This document shows, in pieces, positions 16,651-25,121 of a DNA stretch of 64,000 bases; positions within the stretch are counted from its first letter, which is position 1; each line of letters starts with the position of its first letter. The notes beneath the pieces were generated by a model. It was not told the origin of the DNA. It saw only the letters and a program-made list of their open reading frames with translations, and did no database searches. The stretch is from CAZPHU01 sp964586285 (GTDB lineage: Bacteria; Fibrobacterota; Chitinivibrionia; Chitinivibrionales; CAYFVL01), in the NCBI GenBank assembly GCA_964586285.1, contig CAZPHU010000001.1:1-64000 (forward strand), given 5' to 3'. A program made the position numbers and the translations under genes.

Positions 16651-18885
16651 ATGACTACCCATGCACTTACAGTTGGTGTGATTCGCTTTTTTGTATTGTC
16701 ACTGCTGGGTTTGTTTGCTCTCTGTACGACTCAAAAGCAATCACAGGATAAAGAGGAACTTGCAATGAAATCAGCCGGAAAAAACAGGTTGGGAAATCAA
16801 AGCAGCCCCTATCTTCTTCAGCACGCCGACAACCCTGTAGACTGGTATCCCTGGGGAGATGAAGCATTTGAGCGGGCGCGTGCGCTTGACAAACCAATTT
16901 TTTTGTCAATAGGATACTCGGCCTGTCACTGGTGTCATGTAATGGAGCGAGAGTCGTTTGAGAATTCCGAAATAGCGGATTTTCTAAATACCCATTTCGT
17001 CGCCGTAAAGGTTGACAGAGAAGAACGCCCGGACATAGATGAAATATACATGAACGCTGTACAACTTATGACCGGCTCGGGAGGGTGGCCTTTGTCGGTG
17101 TTTTTGACTCCGGAGGGTAAGCCTTTTTATGGTGGTACATATTTTCCCCCCAGAGACGGGAATAACCGCATGGGGTTCATTTCGCTTCTCAGCGCGGTGT
17201 CATCCGCCTGGGAATCGGAGAAAAGCAAGATATTGGCAAATGCATCCGATGTAACAAGGGCGCTCACGCAGCACGCGCTTACTTTACAGGGGGACGGCAA
17301 AGACAAAAAGCAATTAGGTTCAGAGATTCTGGATAAGGCTACTCGTAAACTGTCCACCATTTTTGATCCCGACGAGGGGGGCTTTGGAGAGGAACCCAAG
17401 TTTCCTCAGCCCATGGCTTTGGAAGTACTTTTGCGACAATCTTCTCAACGCGATTACACCCAGCCGATTGCAATGACGGTGCTTACTCTTCGCAAAATGG
17501 CCCGGGGAGGAATTTTTGATCATATCGGCGGGGGATTTCACCGATATACCACCGATCGCAGATGGCGTGTTCCCCACTTTGAGAAAATGCTTTACGATAA
17601 CGCACTTCTGTGCGACAGTTACCTTCAAGCATATCAGGCTACGGGCGAAAGGCTGTTCAGCAATACTGCGAAGCGGATACTGGACTATGTGATGCGGGAG
17701 ATGCAGCATAAAAACGGAGGATTCTACTCGACCCAGGATGCCGACAGCGAAGGCAAGGAAGGGATATATTACCTCTGGGATTATGATGAGGTCGTGCAAA
17801 CGCTTGGTGAAGCCGAGGGGAGAGTTTTCTCCGATTACTTCAATATCCTGCCGGAGGGTAATTTTTCCTCGCATGAGCATTATCACAGGGGTAAAAACAT
17901 TCTTTACCGTCAGGAATCCGATGAGCACGTAGCCCAAAAACACGGCCTTTCTCAAAGTCAATTAAGCAGGCTTGTGTATGAAGGCGCCAACAAGCTTCTT
18001 GCCATAAGAGCAAATCGTGCAAACCCGGCCGTCGACGACAAGATTATCACCGCCTGGAATGGCTTTATGATCTCCTCGCTTGCGCACGGTTACCAGATTC
18101 TAAATAAGCAGCGTTTCAAAGTGGCGGCGGAAAGTGCGGCGTCGTTTATAATCGATTCGATGTATGACGGTGAAGACTTGATGCACATGTATAGAGCAGG
18201 CAGAGGCACCGGAACGGGATTTTTGGAGGATTACGCATCCGTGATTATCGCGTTTGTGGATCTTTACGAAGCGACTTTCGATTTGAAGTGGCTGGTACGG
18301 GCAGAGGTATTGACAGAAAGGATGGTAGAGCTTTTCTGGGATGAAAAAGAGGGCGGTTTCTTTTTTCGCCCGCTCACCAAGCCGGCTATAATAACGCGCA
18401 TAAAGCCTGCCAACGACGGCTCCACGCCGTCGGGAAACGCCCTGGCGGCGTCGGCACTGTTACGCCTTTCGGTACTTCTGGATAAAGCAGAATATCAGAC
18501 TAAAGCCGAACAAATCCTTCGTATGCATAAACAAAACATGGTTAAAAATCCTCTGGCTTATGCCTCCATGATATGTGCGCTTGACTTTTACATTCAAACT
18601 CCGCAACAGATTGCCATCGCCGGTGAATTGGATGCCGCCGACACACGAGATCTTCTGTCAATTCTCCATAAACAATATTTACCTAATAAGGTGGTTGCGA
18701 TCGTAACGCCCGCCCAACTTCTAAACAATGATGTCCAAAACTATATACCCCTGCTTTCGGGCAAAGACATGCTGAATCAACGGGCTACCGCATATGTATG
18801 CCGCAATTATTCGTGCCGTGTGCCTGTTAACGATCCCAATGCATTCAGGGATATGCTGATCGGAAAAACAACGGCCCTGAGATAA
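16651..18885 (+). CDS. DUF255 thioredoxin-fold / six-hairpin protein (YyaL/SSP411-like)
   Basis: 744 residues from the ATG at 16651. Thioredoxin-like DUF255 domain with LGNQSSPYLLQHADNPVDWY, then YSACHWCHVMERESF (CxxC active site) and VKVDREERPDIDEIYMN. It is followed by an (alpha/alpha)6 barrel like N-acylglucosamine epimerases (HIGGGFHRYTTDRRWRVPHF). The family is widespread (human SPATA20) but its reaction is unknown. Two starts compete: 16651 gives a leader with FVLSLLGLFALC, a possible lipobox; the ATG at 16765 has a better ribosome site (AAGAGGA, seven bases) and gives the usual cytosolic 706-residue protein. Confidence 0.85.
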   Translation: MTTHALTVGVIRFFVLSLLGLFALCTTQKQSQDKEELAMKSAGKNRLGNQSSPYLLQHADNPVDWYPWGDEAFERARALDKPIFLSIGYSACHWCHVMERESFENSEIADFLNTHFVAVKVDREERPDIDEIYMNAVQLMTGSGGWPLSVFLTPEGKPFYGGTYFPPRDGNNRMGFISLLSAVSSAWESEKSKILANASDVTRALTQHALTLQGDGKDKKQLGSEILDKATRKLSTIFDPDEGGFGEEPKFPQPMALEVLLRQSSQRDYTQPIAMTVLTLRKMARGGIFDHIGGGFHRYTTDRRWRVPHFEKMLYDNALLCDSYLQAYQATGERLFSNTAKRILDYVMREMQHKNGGFYSTQDADSEGKEGIYYLWDYDEVVQTLGEAEGRVFSDYFNILPEGNFSSHEHYHRGKNILYRQESDEHVAQKHGLSQSQLSRLVYEGANKLLAIRANRANPAVDDKIITAWNGFMISSLAHGYQILNKQRFKVAAESAASFIIDSMYDGEDLMHMYRAGRGTGTGFLEDYASVIIAFVDLYEATFDLKWLVRAEVLTERMVELFWDEKEGGFFFRPLTKPAIITRIKPANDGSTPSGNALAASALLRLSVLLDKAEYQTKAEQILRMHKQNMVKNPLAYASMICALDFYIQTPQQIAIAGELDAADTRDLLSILHKQYLPNKVVAIVTPAQLLNNDVQNYIPLLSGKDMLNQRATAYVCRNYSCRVPVNDPNAFRDMLIGKTTALR

Positions 18886-19082
18886 GCCCCAAAACCCGCA
18901 GCGTCGCCCATGGACACGATTTTAACTAACGAAGCGGAACGGGAATTGCTATATTTAGGTCTCTTTTGGTTTAACAGAACAAGTGGGCATCAGGAAAAAA
19001 CCGGCAAAGCAGGAAAACCGGCTCTCCGCTCACTCAGCAGTTTTGAACGGTACCGATCTTTTTTCAGATGGAAGGGATCTAT

Positions 19083-20135
19083 ATGAACAAGAATCCGAAA
19101 GTAGCTTTTTTTGACACCAAACCGTACGATCACAAATCGTTTGAGAGGTTTATAAGTGACTACCCTCTTGATGTGCATTTCTATCAGCCGCGTCTCTCGG
19201 AGGAGACAGTTGCCCTGACCCAGGGCTATGATGCCGTCTGCGTGTTTGTGAATGACTCGGTATCCAGGCAGGTAACCGAACAGCTTTACCAAAATGGTGT
19301 TAGGCTTATAGCACTGAGGTGCGCAGGCTATAACAATGTCGATTTGGAATCGGTTTACGGCAAGATACACGTGGTGCGTGTTCCGGAATACTCCCCATAT
19401 GCTGTAGCCGAACACACGGTGGCTCTTCTTTTGTCTCTGAACCGAAAAACGCATAAAGCCTACTCGCGTACTCGAGACAGCAATTTCAGCATAAACGGAC
19501 TTCTTGGGTTCGATCTTAACGGTAAAACCGTTGGTATAATCGGCACGGGAAAAATCGGCAGGGTAACCATTGGTATATTTCGCGGCTTTGGAATGAAGGT
19601 GCTGGCCTTTGACCCCTTTCCTAATAAAGAGGCTGCACTGGAGCTTGGCTATGAGTATGTGGGTTTAGAGGAATTGTATGCTAACTCGGATGTCATCTCA
19701 CTTCACTGCCCCCTGACACCGGAAAACATGTATATGATAAATAACAAATCCATCTCCCGGATGAAGGATGGTGTTTTTATCCTCAATACCGGCCGCGGCA
19801 AACTGATAAACACATCCGACCTTATTGAGGGCCTGAAAACCGAGAAGATCGGCGCGGCGGGGCTGGATGTTTACGAAGAAGAGACGGATTACTTTTTCGA
19901 AGATTTTTCGGGGTCTGTTCTAACCGATGATGTGCTGGCGCGATTGTTGACGTTTCCTAACGTATTGGTTACCTCACACCAGGCGTTTTTTACCAGGGAA
20001 GCGCTCAGTAATATCGCCAATACTACATTGACAAACATTACCTCCTATTTCTCCAACGGAAAACTTCCACATGAAGTATGCTATCACTGTCGCGAGGGAG
20101 AATGTGTTCGGGAGAAGACAGGACGGTGTTTCTAA
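19083..20135 (+). CDS. ldhA: D-lactate dehydrogenase (NAD-dependent 2-hydroxyacid dehydrogenase)
   Basis: 350 residues from the ATG at 19083 (GGAAGGG upstream). D-2-hydroxyacid dehydrogenase fold: FFDTKPYDHKSFE at the N-terminus, the NAD-binding GTGKIGRVT at about 160, NTGRGKLINT and the catalytic region GLDVYEEETDYFFED, TSHQAFFTREAL (His near residue 300). It matches fermentative LdhA, which reduces pyruvate to D-lactate. The last 22 residues are unusual: CYHCREGECVREKTGRC, four Cys absent from the E. coli protein (about 329 residues). Monocistronic. Confidence 0.88.
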   Translation: MNKNPKVAFFDTKPYDHKSFERFISDYPLDVHFYQPRLSEETVALTQGYDAVCVFVNDSVSRQVTEQLYQNGVRLIALRCAGYNNVDLESVYGKIHVVRVPEYSPYAVAEHTVALLLSLNRKTHKAYSRTRDSNFSINGLLGFDLNGKTVGIIGTGKIGRVTIGIFRGFGMKVLAFDPFPNKEAALELGYEYVGLEELYANSDVISLHCPLTPENMYMINNKSISRMKDGVFILNTGRGKLINTSDLIEGLKTEKIGAAGLDVYEEETDYFFEDFSGSVLTDDVLARLLTFPNVLVTSHQAFFTREALSNIANTTLTNITSYFSNGKLPHEVCYHCREGECVREKTGRCF

Positions 20136-20187
20136 TAATTGATGCTCCATTCACGGGATGTGAATGTTTGGAGATACCAATAGTGGA

Positions 20188-20205
20188 GACGCGCAGTCGC
20201 GCGTC
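20188..20205. repeat. Short hairpin between convergent genes
   Basis: GACGCGC (20188-20194) / GCGCGTC (20199-20205), loop AGTC. No T run follows, so terminator function is uncertain; probably an extragenic palindrome. Confidence 0.45.
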
Positions 20206-20261
20206 ACTGTGCTTGGCTAAAATTAATAAATTTTAAGTTTTTGGTTTCCTGCGACAAGCGC

Positions 20262-21101
20262 TCAATTTCTTTTCCTGATACCGATAACGTTAGGCAACGG
20301 ATAAGATAGGCTGAAAGTGGTCCCGCCCTCTGTACCCGGCTCGTAAACACCGTTAAGCTCGATTCGGGTGTTACCGTCGGCAAAATACATCGCCGCCGGC
20401 GGACCTCCCTCCAAATACATCATCCTGTCTATATCCAACGGCAGGCGCCTGCAGATTTCAATAAAATCATGGGTGCTTAGAGGGTGCTCGGAAAAAACCA
20501 TCATAAGGTCACCCGATTTATTCATTCCAAAAGAGCATATGCTGGATCTTTTCTTTTGTTGCTGCCATACATTTTTGCCATTACAGCTGATCATACGTAT
20601 GTTCTGGATGACACTATGGTAGCGGTTTCTAATGGAATCAACATCATCACATTCCATATCCAGCATACGAAATCTGGGGTCGGATGAATCTTTGGGATTA
20701 AATACCAGTAAGCTCTTGTAATCGCGGCGAATGCGCCCGTTATTCACATAGTCGAACTGTTTCATGTACCCTACATGTGTGCTGTAATCCTTGGCGTACA
20801 TTCCCGCGTTGACTGCGGCCACAAGATTATGTCTTCTAGACCACTCTCTAACGGTCAAATTGTTACTGTCCAACCTTGCGGCACTTAAAAGATCCAGGTC
20901 AAAGAGAGTGGTATCGAATCGAAAAGCCGTGATCCTATATGCATCAGGGCTTCTTCTTTCGAACCGATGCATTAAAACTCCCCCGGCCACCTCCTGCCAT
21001 CCCCCCTCTGAAGGGAAAACGGTTTCGCTGGGAGAGATGAAGGCGAGAATAAGCACCACCGGAGCGATGGTTTTCAGAACCTGTGATACAAAACTTTTCA
21101 T
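20262..21101 (-). CDS. Secreted phosphodiester glycosidase-like protein (DUF2233/NAGPA)
   Basis: 279 residues. Signal peptide about 1-30 (VLKTIAPVVLILAFISP). The DUF2233/NAGPA fold is shown by VAAVNAGMYAKDYSTHVGYM near residue 95, SFGMNKSGDLMMVFSEHPLS near 190 and MMYLEGGPPAAMYFADG near 230. Relatives include phosphodiester alpha-N-acetylglucosaminidase and bacterial envelope proteins acting on sugar phosphodiesters or polysaccharide. It should act in the periplasm. Alone on this strand, convergent with ldhA; no regulatory site recognised. Confidence 0.82.
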   Translation of the reverse strand: MKSFVSQVLKTIAPVVLILAFISPSETVFPSEGGWQEVAGGVLMHRFERRSPDAYRITAFRFDTTLFDLDLLSAARLDSNNLTVREWSRRHNLVAAVNAGMYAKDYSTHVGYMKQFDYVNNGRIRRDYKSLLVFNPKDSSDPRFRMLDMECDDVDSIRNRYHSVIQNIRMISCNGKNVWQQQKKRSSICSFGMNKSGDLMMVFSEHPLSTHDFIEICRRLPLDIDRMMYLEGGPPAAMYFADGNTRIELNGVYEPGTEGGTTFSLSYPLPNVIGIRKRN

Positions 21102-21354
21102 GGAATTACACGATGTTATAGAGGCAGAATCAGACTGACAAGAGTTCAGAACGGGTGATTTGAAACTGCCGGTTTATTTTTAAACTAGCCATGTATGATT
21201 AATCCTCTGTTGTTTAAGTTGATAAAGGTTCCTTCAACTTCGGGCGGTAAGAGACAGGAATGATTTTACCATAATTGAAGTTTCTTTTCCATCTAAAATA
21301 TAAATGGGCAGCGCGCGTAAATAGGCAGATTACTAAAAATGCGACGAAATGCGC

Positions 21355-22164
21355 TTAATCATCCCTGTTCAAACAGGCGTTCATGGAGCCGGAAAAATAA
21401 CCACTCATATCCAGAGCCACATGGCAGAATCCCGCCTGCTTGCACACGGCGGTAAGTTTCTTGCGCATTTTCCACGCAAAGTCCATCCTATCTACCGAAA
21501 CCTCCAACCGGGCACAGTCACCGTGCACCCGCACCCGCAGCTCTTCAAACCCCAATTGGTGTATCCCCTCTTCCGCTCTTTCGATTTTTCTCAAAAGCCT
21601 GTCTGTAATCATTTGCCCGTAAGGAATTCGTGAACCCAGACAGGCACCGGAGGGTTTTTGGGCGAATGGAAGGTTGCTGCGTTTGGATAACCCGCGTATC
21701 TCATTCTTATTCAATCCGGCCAGAGCCAGAGGAGAAATTATCCCCAGCTCCCGCGCGGCTTTCATTCCGGGCCGATAATCCTCGTTGTCGTCAATATTAC
21801 TTCCGTCAAAAATAACATCGCACGAAAGCTTTTTGGCTTCATCGGCAATACGATTGAAAATAAATTTTTTACAGTAGTAACAGCGATCGGTTGGATTTTG
21901 GGCCACCTTCTGCTCCGACAGCTCATTCATTTCGATTACGTGGTGAGAAAGACCCAGAAAAGAGGCCGTCGAAACTGCGTCTCGAAGCTCCCAGGAGGGG
22001 CTCATGTGCAGTGATGCCGTAAACAGCTCGACCCGGGAGGCTCCGAGGGTGTTTTTTGCGACGGCGGCAAGAAATGAGCTGTCCACTCCACCGGAGAAAG
22101 CTATTGCGGCCCTGGTGCAGGACTTTAGAATCGCTCGAAGTTTTTCTTCTTTTTCGGTAATCAA
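21355..22164 (-). CDS. larE: LarE-type sulfur transferase (PP-loop ATPase)
   Basis: 269 residues, TTG start one base after the ThiF stop. PP-loop FSGGVDSS at residues 23-30, then NPTDRCYYCKKFIF (Cys95, Cys98) and KPSGACLGSRIPYG at 170-183; Cys175 is equivalent to the sacrificial Cys176 of Lactiplantibacillus LarE. LarE adenylates the carboxylate of a pyridinium biscarboxylate nucleotide and gives up its own Cys sulfur, in nickel-pincer cofactor synthesis for lactate racemase. No larA, larB or larC is in this window. Its place at the end of a Cys/Met operon suggests a different sulfur acceptor, or that the partners lie elsewhere. Confidence 0.88.
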   Translation of the reverse strand: MITEKEEKLRAILKSCTRAAIAFSGGVDSSFLAAVAKNTLGASRVELFTASLHMSPSWELRDAVSTASFLGLSHHVIEMNELSEQKVAQNPTDRCYYCKKFIFNRIADEAKKLSCDVIFDGSNIDDNEDYRPGMKAARELGIISPLALAGLNKNEIRGLSKRSNLPFAQKPSGACLGSRIPYGQMITDRLLRKIERAEEGIHQLGFEELRVRVHGDCARLEVSVDRMDFAWKMRKKLTAVCKQAGFCHVALDMSGYFSGSMNACLNRDD

Positions 22165-22165
22165 A

Positions 22166-22918
22166 CTACCCCCCCCCGCAGGCCGCGCAATTTTTCCTTC
22201 TTTTTACAGGAACACTACGAAAATTCATGGACAGGCCGTCGTAGGTCAGGAATGTGTCCGTAAGCAATGTGCCGAATCCGGCTATATATTTGATACACTC
22301 CGTTGCCTGAATAGTGCCGATTGTTCCGGCGACGGCTCCCAGAATACCCACCTCAAAGCTCTGCTTCACTGTATCGGGGGGCGGTGGTGATGAAAACACA
22401 CATCGATAACAGGCGCTCGAATTCGGAAGCACGGTCATTGTCTGACCGCCGAGACGTACCACTCCGGCATGGCTGTAAGGTTTTCCCAGAGAAACACATA
22501 TATCATTAATCAGGAATTTGCTGTCAAAATTATCGGTTGCATCGATAACAAAATCATACTCTTTTATTATCTCCGGGGCGCTGTCACGGTCAAAAAGCAT
22601 ATTATGCCGCCTTACACGGACATCCGGATTTAACATCGACACCTTCTCGGAGGCGGAGCGGCTTTTAGGTATATCTATATCGCCTGTGGTGTGTATTATC
22701 TGACGCTGCAGGTTACTTATATCCACGGTATCGTAATCCACGATGCCTATGGTGCCCACCCCCGCCGCCGCCAGGTACAGGATCGCCGGTGAGCCCAGAC
22801 CGCCTGCGCCGATCACCACTACCCTGCCCTCGACAAGCCTATTCTGACCCTTAAGACCAATTTCGGGTACCCTGATTGTACGGTCATATCTTGCCTTTTG
22901 CGAATCGGTAAGCTCCAT
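22166..22918 (-). CDS. ThiF/MoeB/HesA-family E1-like adenylyltransferase
   Basis: 250 residues, ATG at 22918 overlapping the cysE stop (TGATG). ATP-binding GAGGLGSPAILYLAAAGVG, NLQRQIIH, and the adenylation Asp in FVIDATDNFDSKFLIND. Zinc Cys pairs are present: CYRC at about 166-169 and CAACG at the C-terminus. The position of the persulfide/acyl-disulfide Cys of ThiF (Cys184 in E. coli, context SCaEaGVLG) reads QSFEVGILG, so that Cys is missing. It should adenylate the C-terminal Gly of a ThiS-like carrier; the only one visible is ThiS at 30309-30524. The gene ends in a run of nine G next to the stop. Confidence 0.88.
   Translation of the reverse strand: MELTDSQKARYDRTIRVPEIGLKGQNRLVEGRVVVIGAGGLGSPAILYLAAAGVGTIGIVDYDTVDISNLQRQIIHTTGDIDIPKSRSASEKVSMLNPDVRVRRHNMLFDRDSAPEIIKEYDFVIDATDNFDSKFLINDICVSLGKPYSHAGVVRLGGQTMTVLPNSSACYRCVFSSPPPPDTVKQSFEVGILGAVAGTIGTIQATECIKYIAGFGTLLTDTFLTYDGLSMNFRSVPVKRRKNCAACGGG
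22169..22177 (-). repeat. G9 homopolymer at the ThiF/LarE junction
   Basis: Nine G (minus strand) encode the last three Gly of ThiF and are followed at once by TAG, one base, then the TTG of larE. Eight G would remove the stop and read CGGGSLITEKE into LarE; ten G would stop two codons later. Confidence 0.85.
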
Positions 22919-23838
22919 CAACGGCTTTCCCTGGATTTACGCCCGATTACCGCACCCGGCTCGACGGAGCTTGTGATCCAGGTATTGGCACCGATAATCG
23001 CTCCCCTGCCGATGACAGTCTTCCCGCCAAGAATAGTTGCATTGGCATAAATTATCACATCATCCTGAATATCCGGATGCCTCTTGACTCCGCGTGCAGG
23101 ACTTCCCTCTTTGTCAAAAGGAGAGGTCGCCCCAAGAGTTACTCCCTGGTAAATTTTAACATTACGCCCAATCTCGCAAGTTTCTCCTATAACCACACCC
23201 GTCCCGTGATCGATAAAAAAACGAGATCCTATTTTGGCTCCGGGATGAATATCTATTCCGGTTCGGGAATGGGCGCGCTCAGACATGATTCGGGGTATGA
23301 TAGGCACACTCAGCAAATAGAGCTTATGGGCTATTCGATGAGTCGCAACAGCCTCCACACACGGATAGCTTAGTACAATTTCGTCAAGCGACGTCGCAGC
23401 CGGATCGCCGTCATAGGCGGCCTTTATGTCCTCAAGCAAGACTGCTCTGATATGAGGCAGCGATTCGATAAATTCCATGAGCGATTCCTCGGCTCTTCTC
23501 TGACAGTCACAGTTGTCGCAGTTTTTCTTCAGACACCTGTATTTGAAAGATTCCCGTATATGCTTTCCCAGTTTGAAACTTATGTGACGCAGGATGTCGC
23601 CCAGATAAAAATTCATTTCGTTCAGCTGCACATTTTCGCGGCTGTAGCAGCCGGGGAAAAGCGCTGCCAGAATATCATCAAGCACCTCGTATATTTCGTT
23701 ACGTCCGGCCAGATCCAGTCCCTCATGTGAAGCGATACTGAAATCTTCAAGGATACTTTTCTCAAGATCCGACACGACATTGGGCAACACGCTGTTAAAC
23801 CATTTGTCAATAGCAGGTTTTTTACTCTTTTCACTCAT
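22918..23838 (-). CDS. cysE: Serine O-acetyltransferase (EpsC-like, long form)
   Basis: 306 residues from the ATG at 23838, 32 bases after the metA-like stop, with AAGGA upstream; the frame is open to 23907, but that would overlap metA. The N-terminal half is helical with a Cys cluster (KKNCDNCDCQRR). The C-terminal half is a left-handed beta-helix of hexapeptide repeats: IDIHPGAKIGSRFFIDHGTG, VVIGETCEIGRNVKIYQGVTLG, with the catalytic His residues in place. It makes O-acetylserine, the substrate of CysK encoded in the same operon. Stop overlaps the thiF-like start. Confidence 0.92.
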   Translation of the reverse strand: MSEKSKKPAIDKWFNSVLPNVVSDLEKSILEDFSIASHEGLDLAGRNEIYEVLDDILAALFPGCYSRENVQLNEMNFYLGDILRHISFKLGKHIRESFKYRCLKKNCDNCDCQRRAEESLMEFIESLPHIRAVLLEDIKAAYDGDPAATSLDEIVLSYPCVEAVATHRIAHKLYLLSVPIIPRIMSERAHSRTGIDIHPGAKIGSRFFIDHGTGVVIGETCEIGRNVKIYQGVTLGATSPFDKEGSPARGVKRHPDIQDDVIIYANATILGGKTVIGRGAIIGANTWITSSVEPGAVIGRKSRESR

Positions 23839-23870
23839 ACACAACTGATTCCTTAATACCGTTTCAATCT

Positions 23871-24764
23871 CTAATAAGATGTCGATTCGTGTATCTGTCG
23901 AATCCATTCCTGAAAGAGCGCGGTTCTATGCCCGCGCCAGCGGTTAATAGGGTCCGCGAGGTCGAAGTTTGCAGGCTTAACAGCTTTTTCACCAAGCCTC
24001 TGATGCTCCTGACGATACTGCTCGACAATTGTTGATGCTTTATATTCAGGGTTGCCGAAATGCATCAGAAAACGCTGATCGGCGGTTTCCGCAATCACAT
24101 AACCTACCCCCGAGGCATAGGCAAGCAGGTTAAGTGTGCCTTTTTCACGTTCCAGCTCCAAAACCTCATCGGCCACTCCCGAATGCCTTGATTGAGGACA
24201 CCAGAAGGTATCATCCATAGCTCCCATAATATGATGATCCTCGATCAGGTTTTCCGTCTCATACACACCAAACAGTTTGCGCTTGTAATCTTCCCGGGGG
24301 ATTTCAAGAAAAGCCGCCATGGCTAAGGCTCCCCAGCATATCCCCATTGTAGCCGGTATGTACTTTCGGGCATACCCCAGTATCCGGCTTATCTCCTGCC
24401 AGTAGTCCAGTTTCTCAAAGGGCACACCCACAACCGGTGAACCGGTAAGAAGTAACCCGTCCAGACTCGCCGCCCCAACAGCATCATCAAAAGTAAAGTA
24501 TTCACTTTCCAGATGCTCAAGATCCTTCTTACCGTATTGCCGATTTTTCAGTTTTATCCAAACCGGCTCGATCTGCATAACCGAATGACCCATCGGATGA
24601 AGAATGGCACTTTCGTACTCTTCACCCTGGGAAAAAATATTGAGTATTCCTATTCGCAGCGCACGAATATCGGCATGCTGAGCCTCTTCCTGGGTCAGAT
24701 AGGGTATGCGGCGTTGACGAAAAGCGTGTTCGGCCTGATACTGATTGGGCAAAACGATTGTCAT
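23871..24764 (-). CDS. Divergent MetA-family homoserine O-acyltransferase lacking the catalytic His
   Basis: 297 residues, ATG at 24764 (AGGAA upstream). It aligns along its length with the second MetA at 30540-31433. The nucleophile Cys143 is kept (GICWGALAMA) and so is Glu240. The catalytic His, in the motif GHPEY, is Asn238 (FGNPEYK). The acyl-donor selecting residue (Glu for acetyl, Gly for succinyl) is Val112 in LTGSPVVGVPF. So the usual Cys-His-Glu triad is broken in an otherwise well preserved protein. It stands between MetY and CysE, and may have a changed reaction or a regulatory role. A simple annotation as homoserine acyltransferase is unsafe. Confidence 0.85.
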   Translation of the reverse strand: MTIVLPNQYQAEHAFRQRRIPYLTQEEAQHADIRALRIGILNIFSQGEEYESAILHPMGHSVMQIEPVWIKLKNRQYGKKDLEHLESEYFTFDDAVGAASLDGLLLTGSPVVGVPFEKLDYWQEISRILGYARKYIPATMGICWGALAMAAFLEIPREDYKRKLFGVYETENLIEDHHIMGAMDDTFWCPQSRHSGVADEVLELEREKGTLNLLAYASGVGYVIAETADQRFLMHFGNPEYKASTIVEQYRQEHQRLGEKAVKPANFDLADPINRWRGHRTALFQEWIRQIHESTSY

Positions 24765-25121
24765 GTTTTCATTCCTGTATCAAAACTATTGTACTGGTTA
24801 ATTTCTTTTCTCGACATCTCTCATCGACTCCGGCAAGCCGGAGAGCACAAGCAATAAATTAAGAGTCAAGAAATCAGGAAACAAAGATCACTTGGAAAAC
24901 TATCCGAATGAAATAACGTGCTTTATAAGATGGAATATCCAAACTGGTAACGGTGTTTTAGTAGAGAAGCACGGTTGCGTCACCGCGACCGCGCGTCCAA
25001 ACGACCGAAGAACGAACAACCGTGTCCCTACAAAAACATACAATACAATTTACATTCTTACGAGGCCGGATTGAAAATACAATTTGTCCGCGGGTTGCAC
25101 ATGTATACAATCCACCCCATG
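24765..25121. other. Gap within the sulfur operon with a 7-bp hairpin
   Basis: 357 bases between metY and the metA-like gene, both minus strand. CTCCGGC (24828-24834) / GCCGGAG (24837-24843) is a perfect stem with a two-base loop and no T run; it may be an mRNA processing or attenuation site. The length suggests an extra promoter for the metA-cysE-thiF-larE half. No protein or known riboswitch found. Confidence 0.5.

Noticed and set aside
21355..22164. Lactate racemase cluster
   Set aside because: Only larE is found; no larA, larB or larC in the window, and its operon is for cysteine and methionine.
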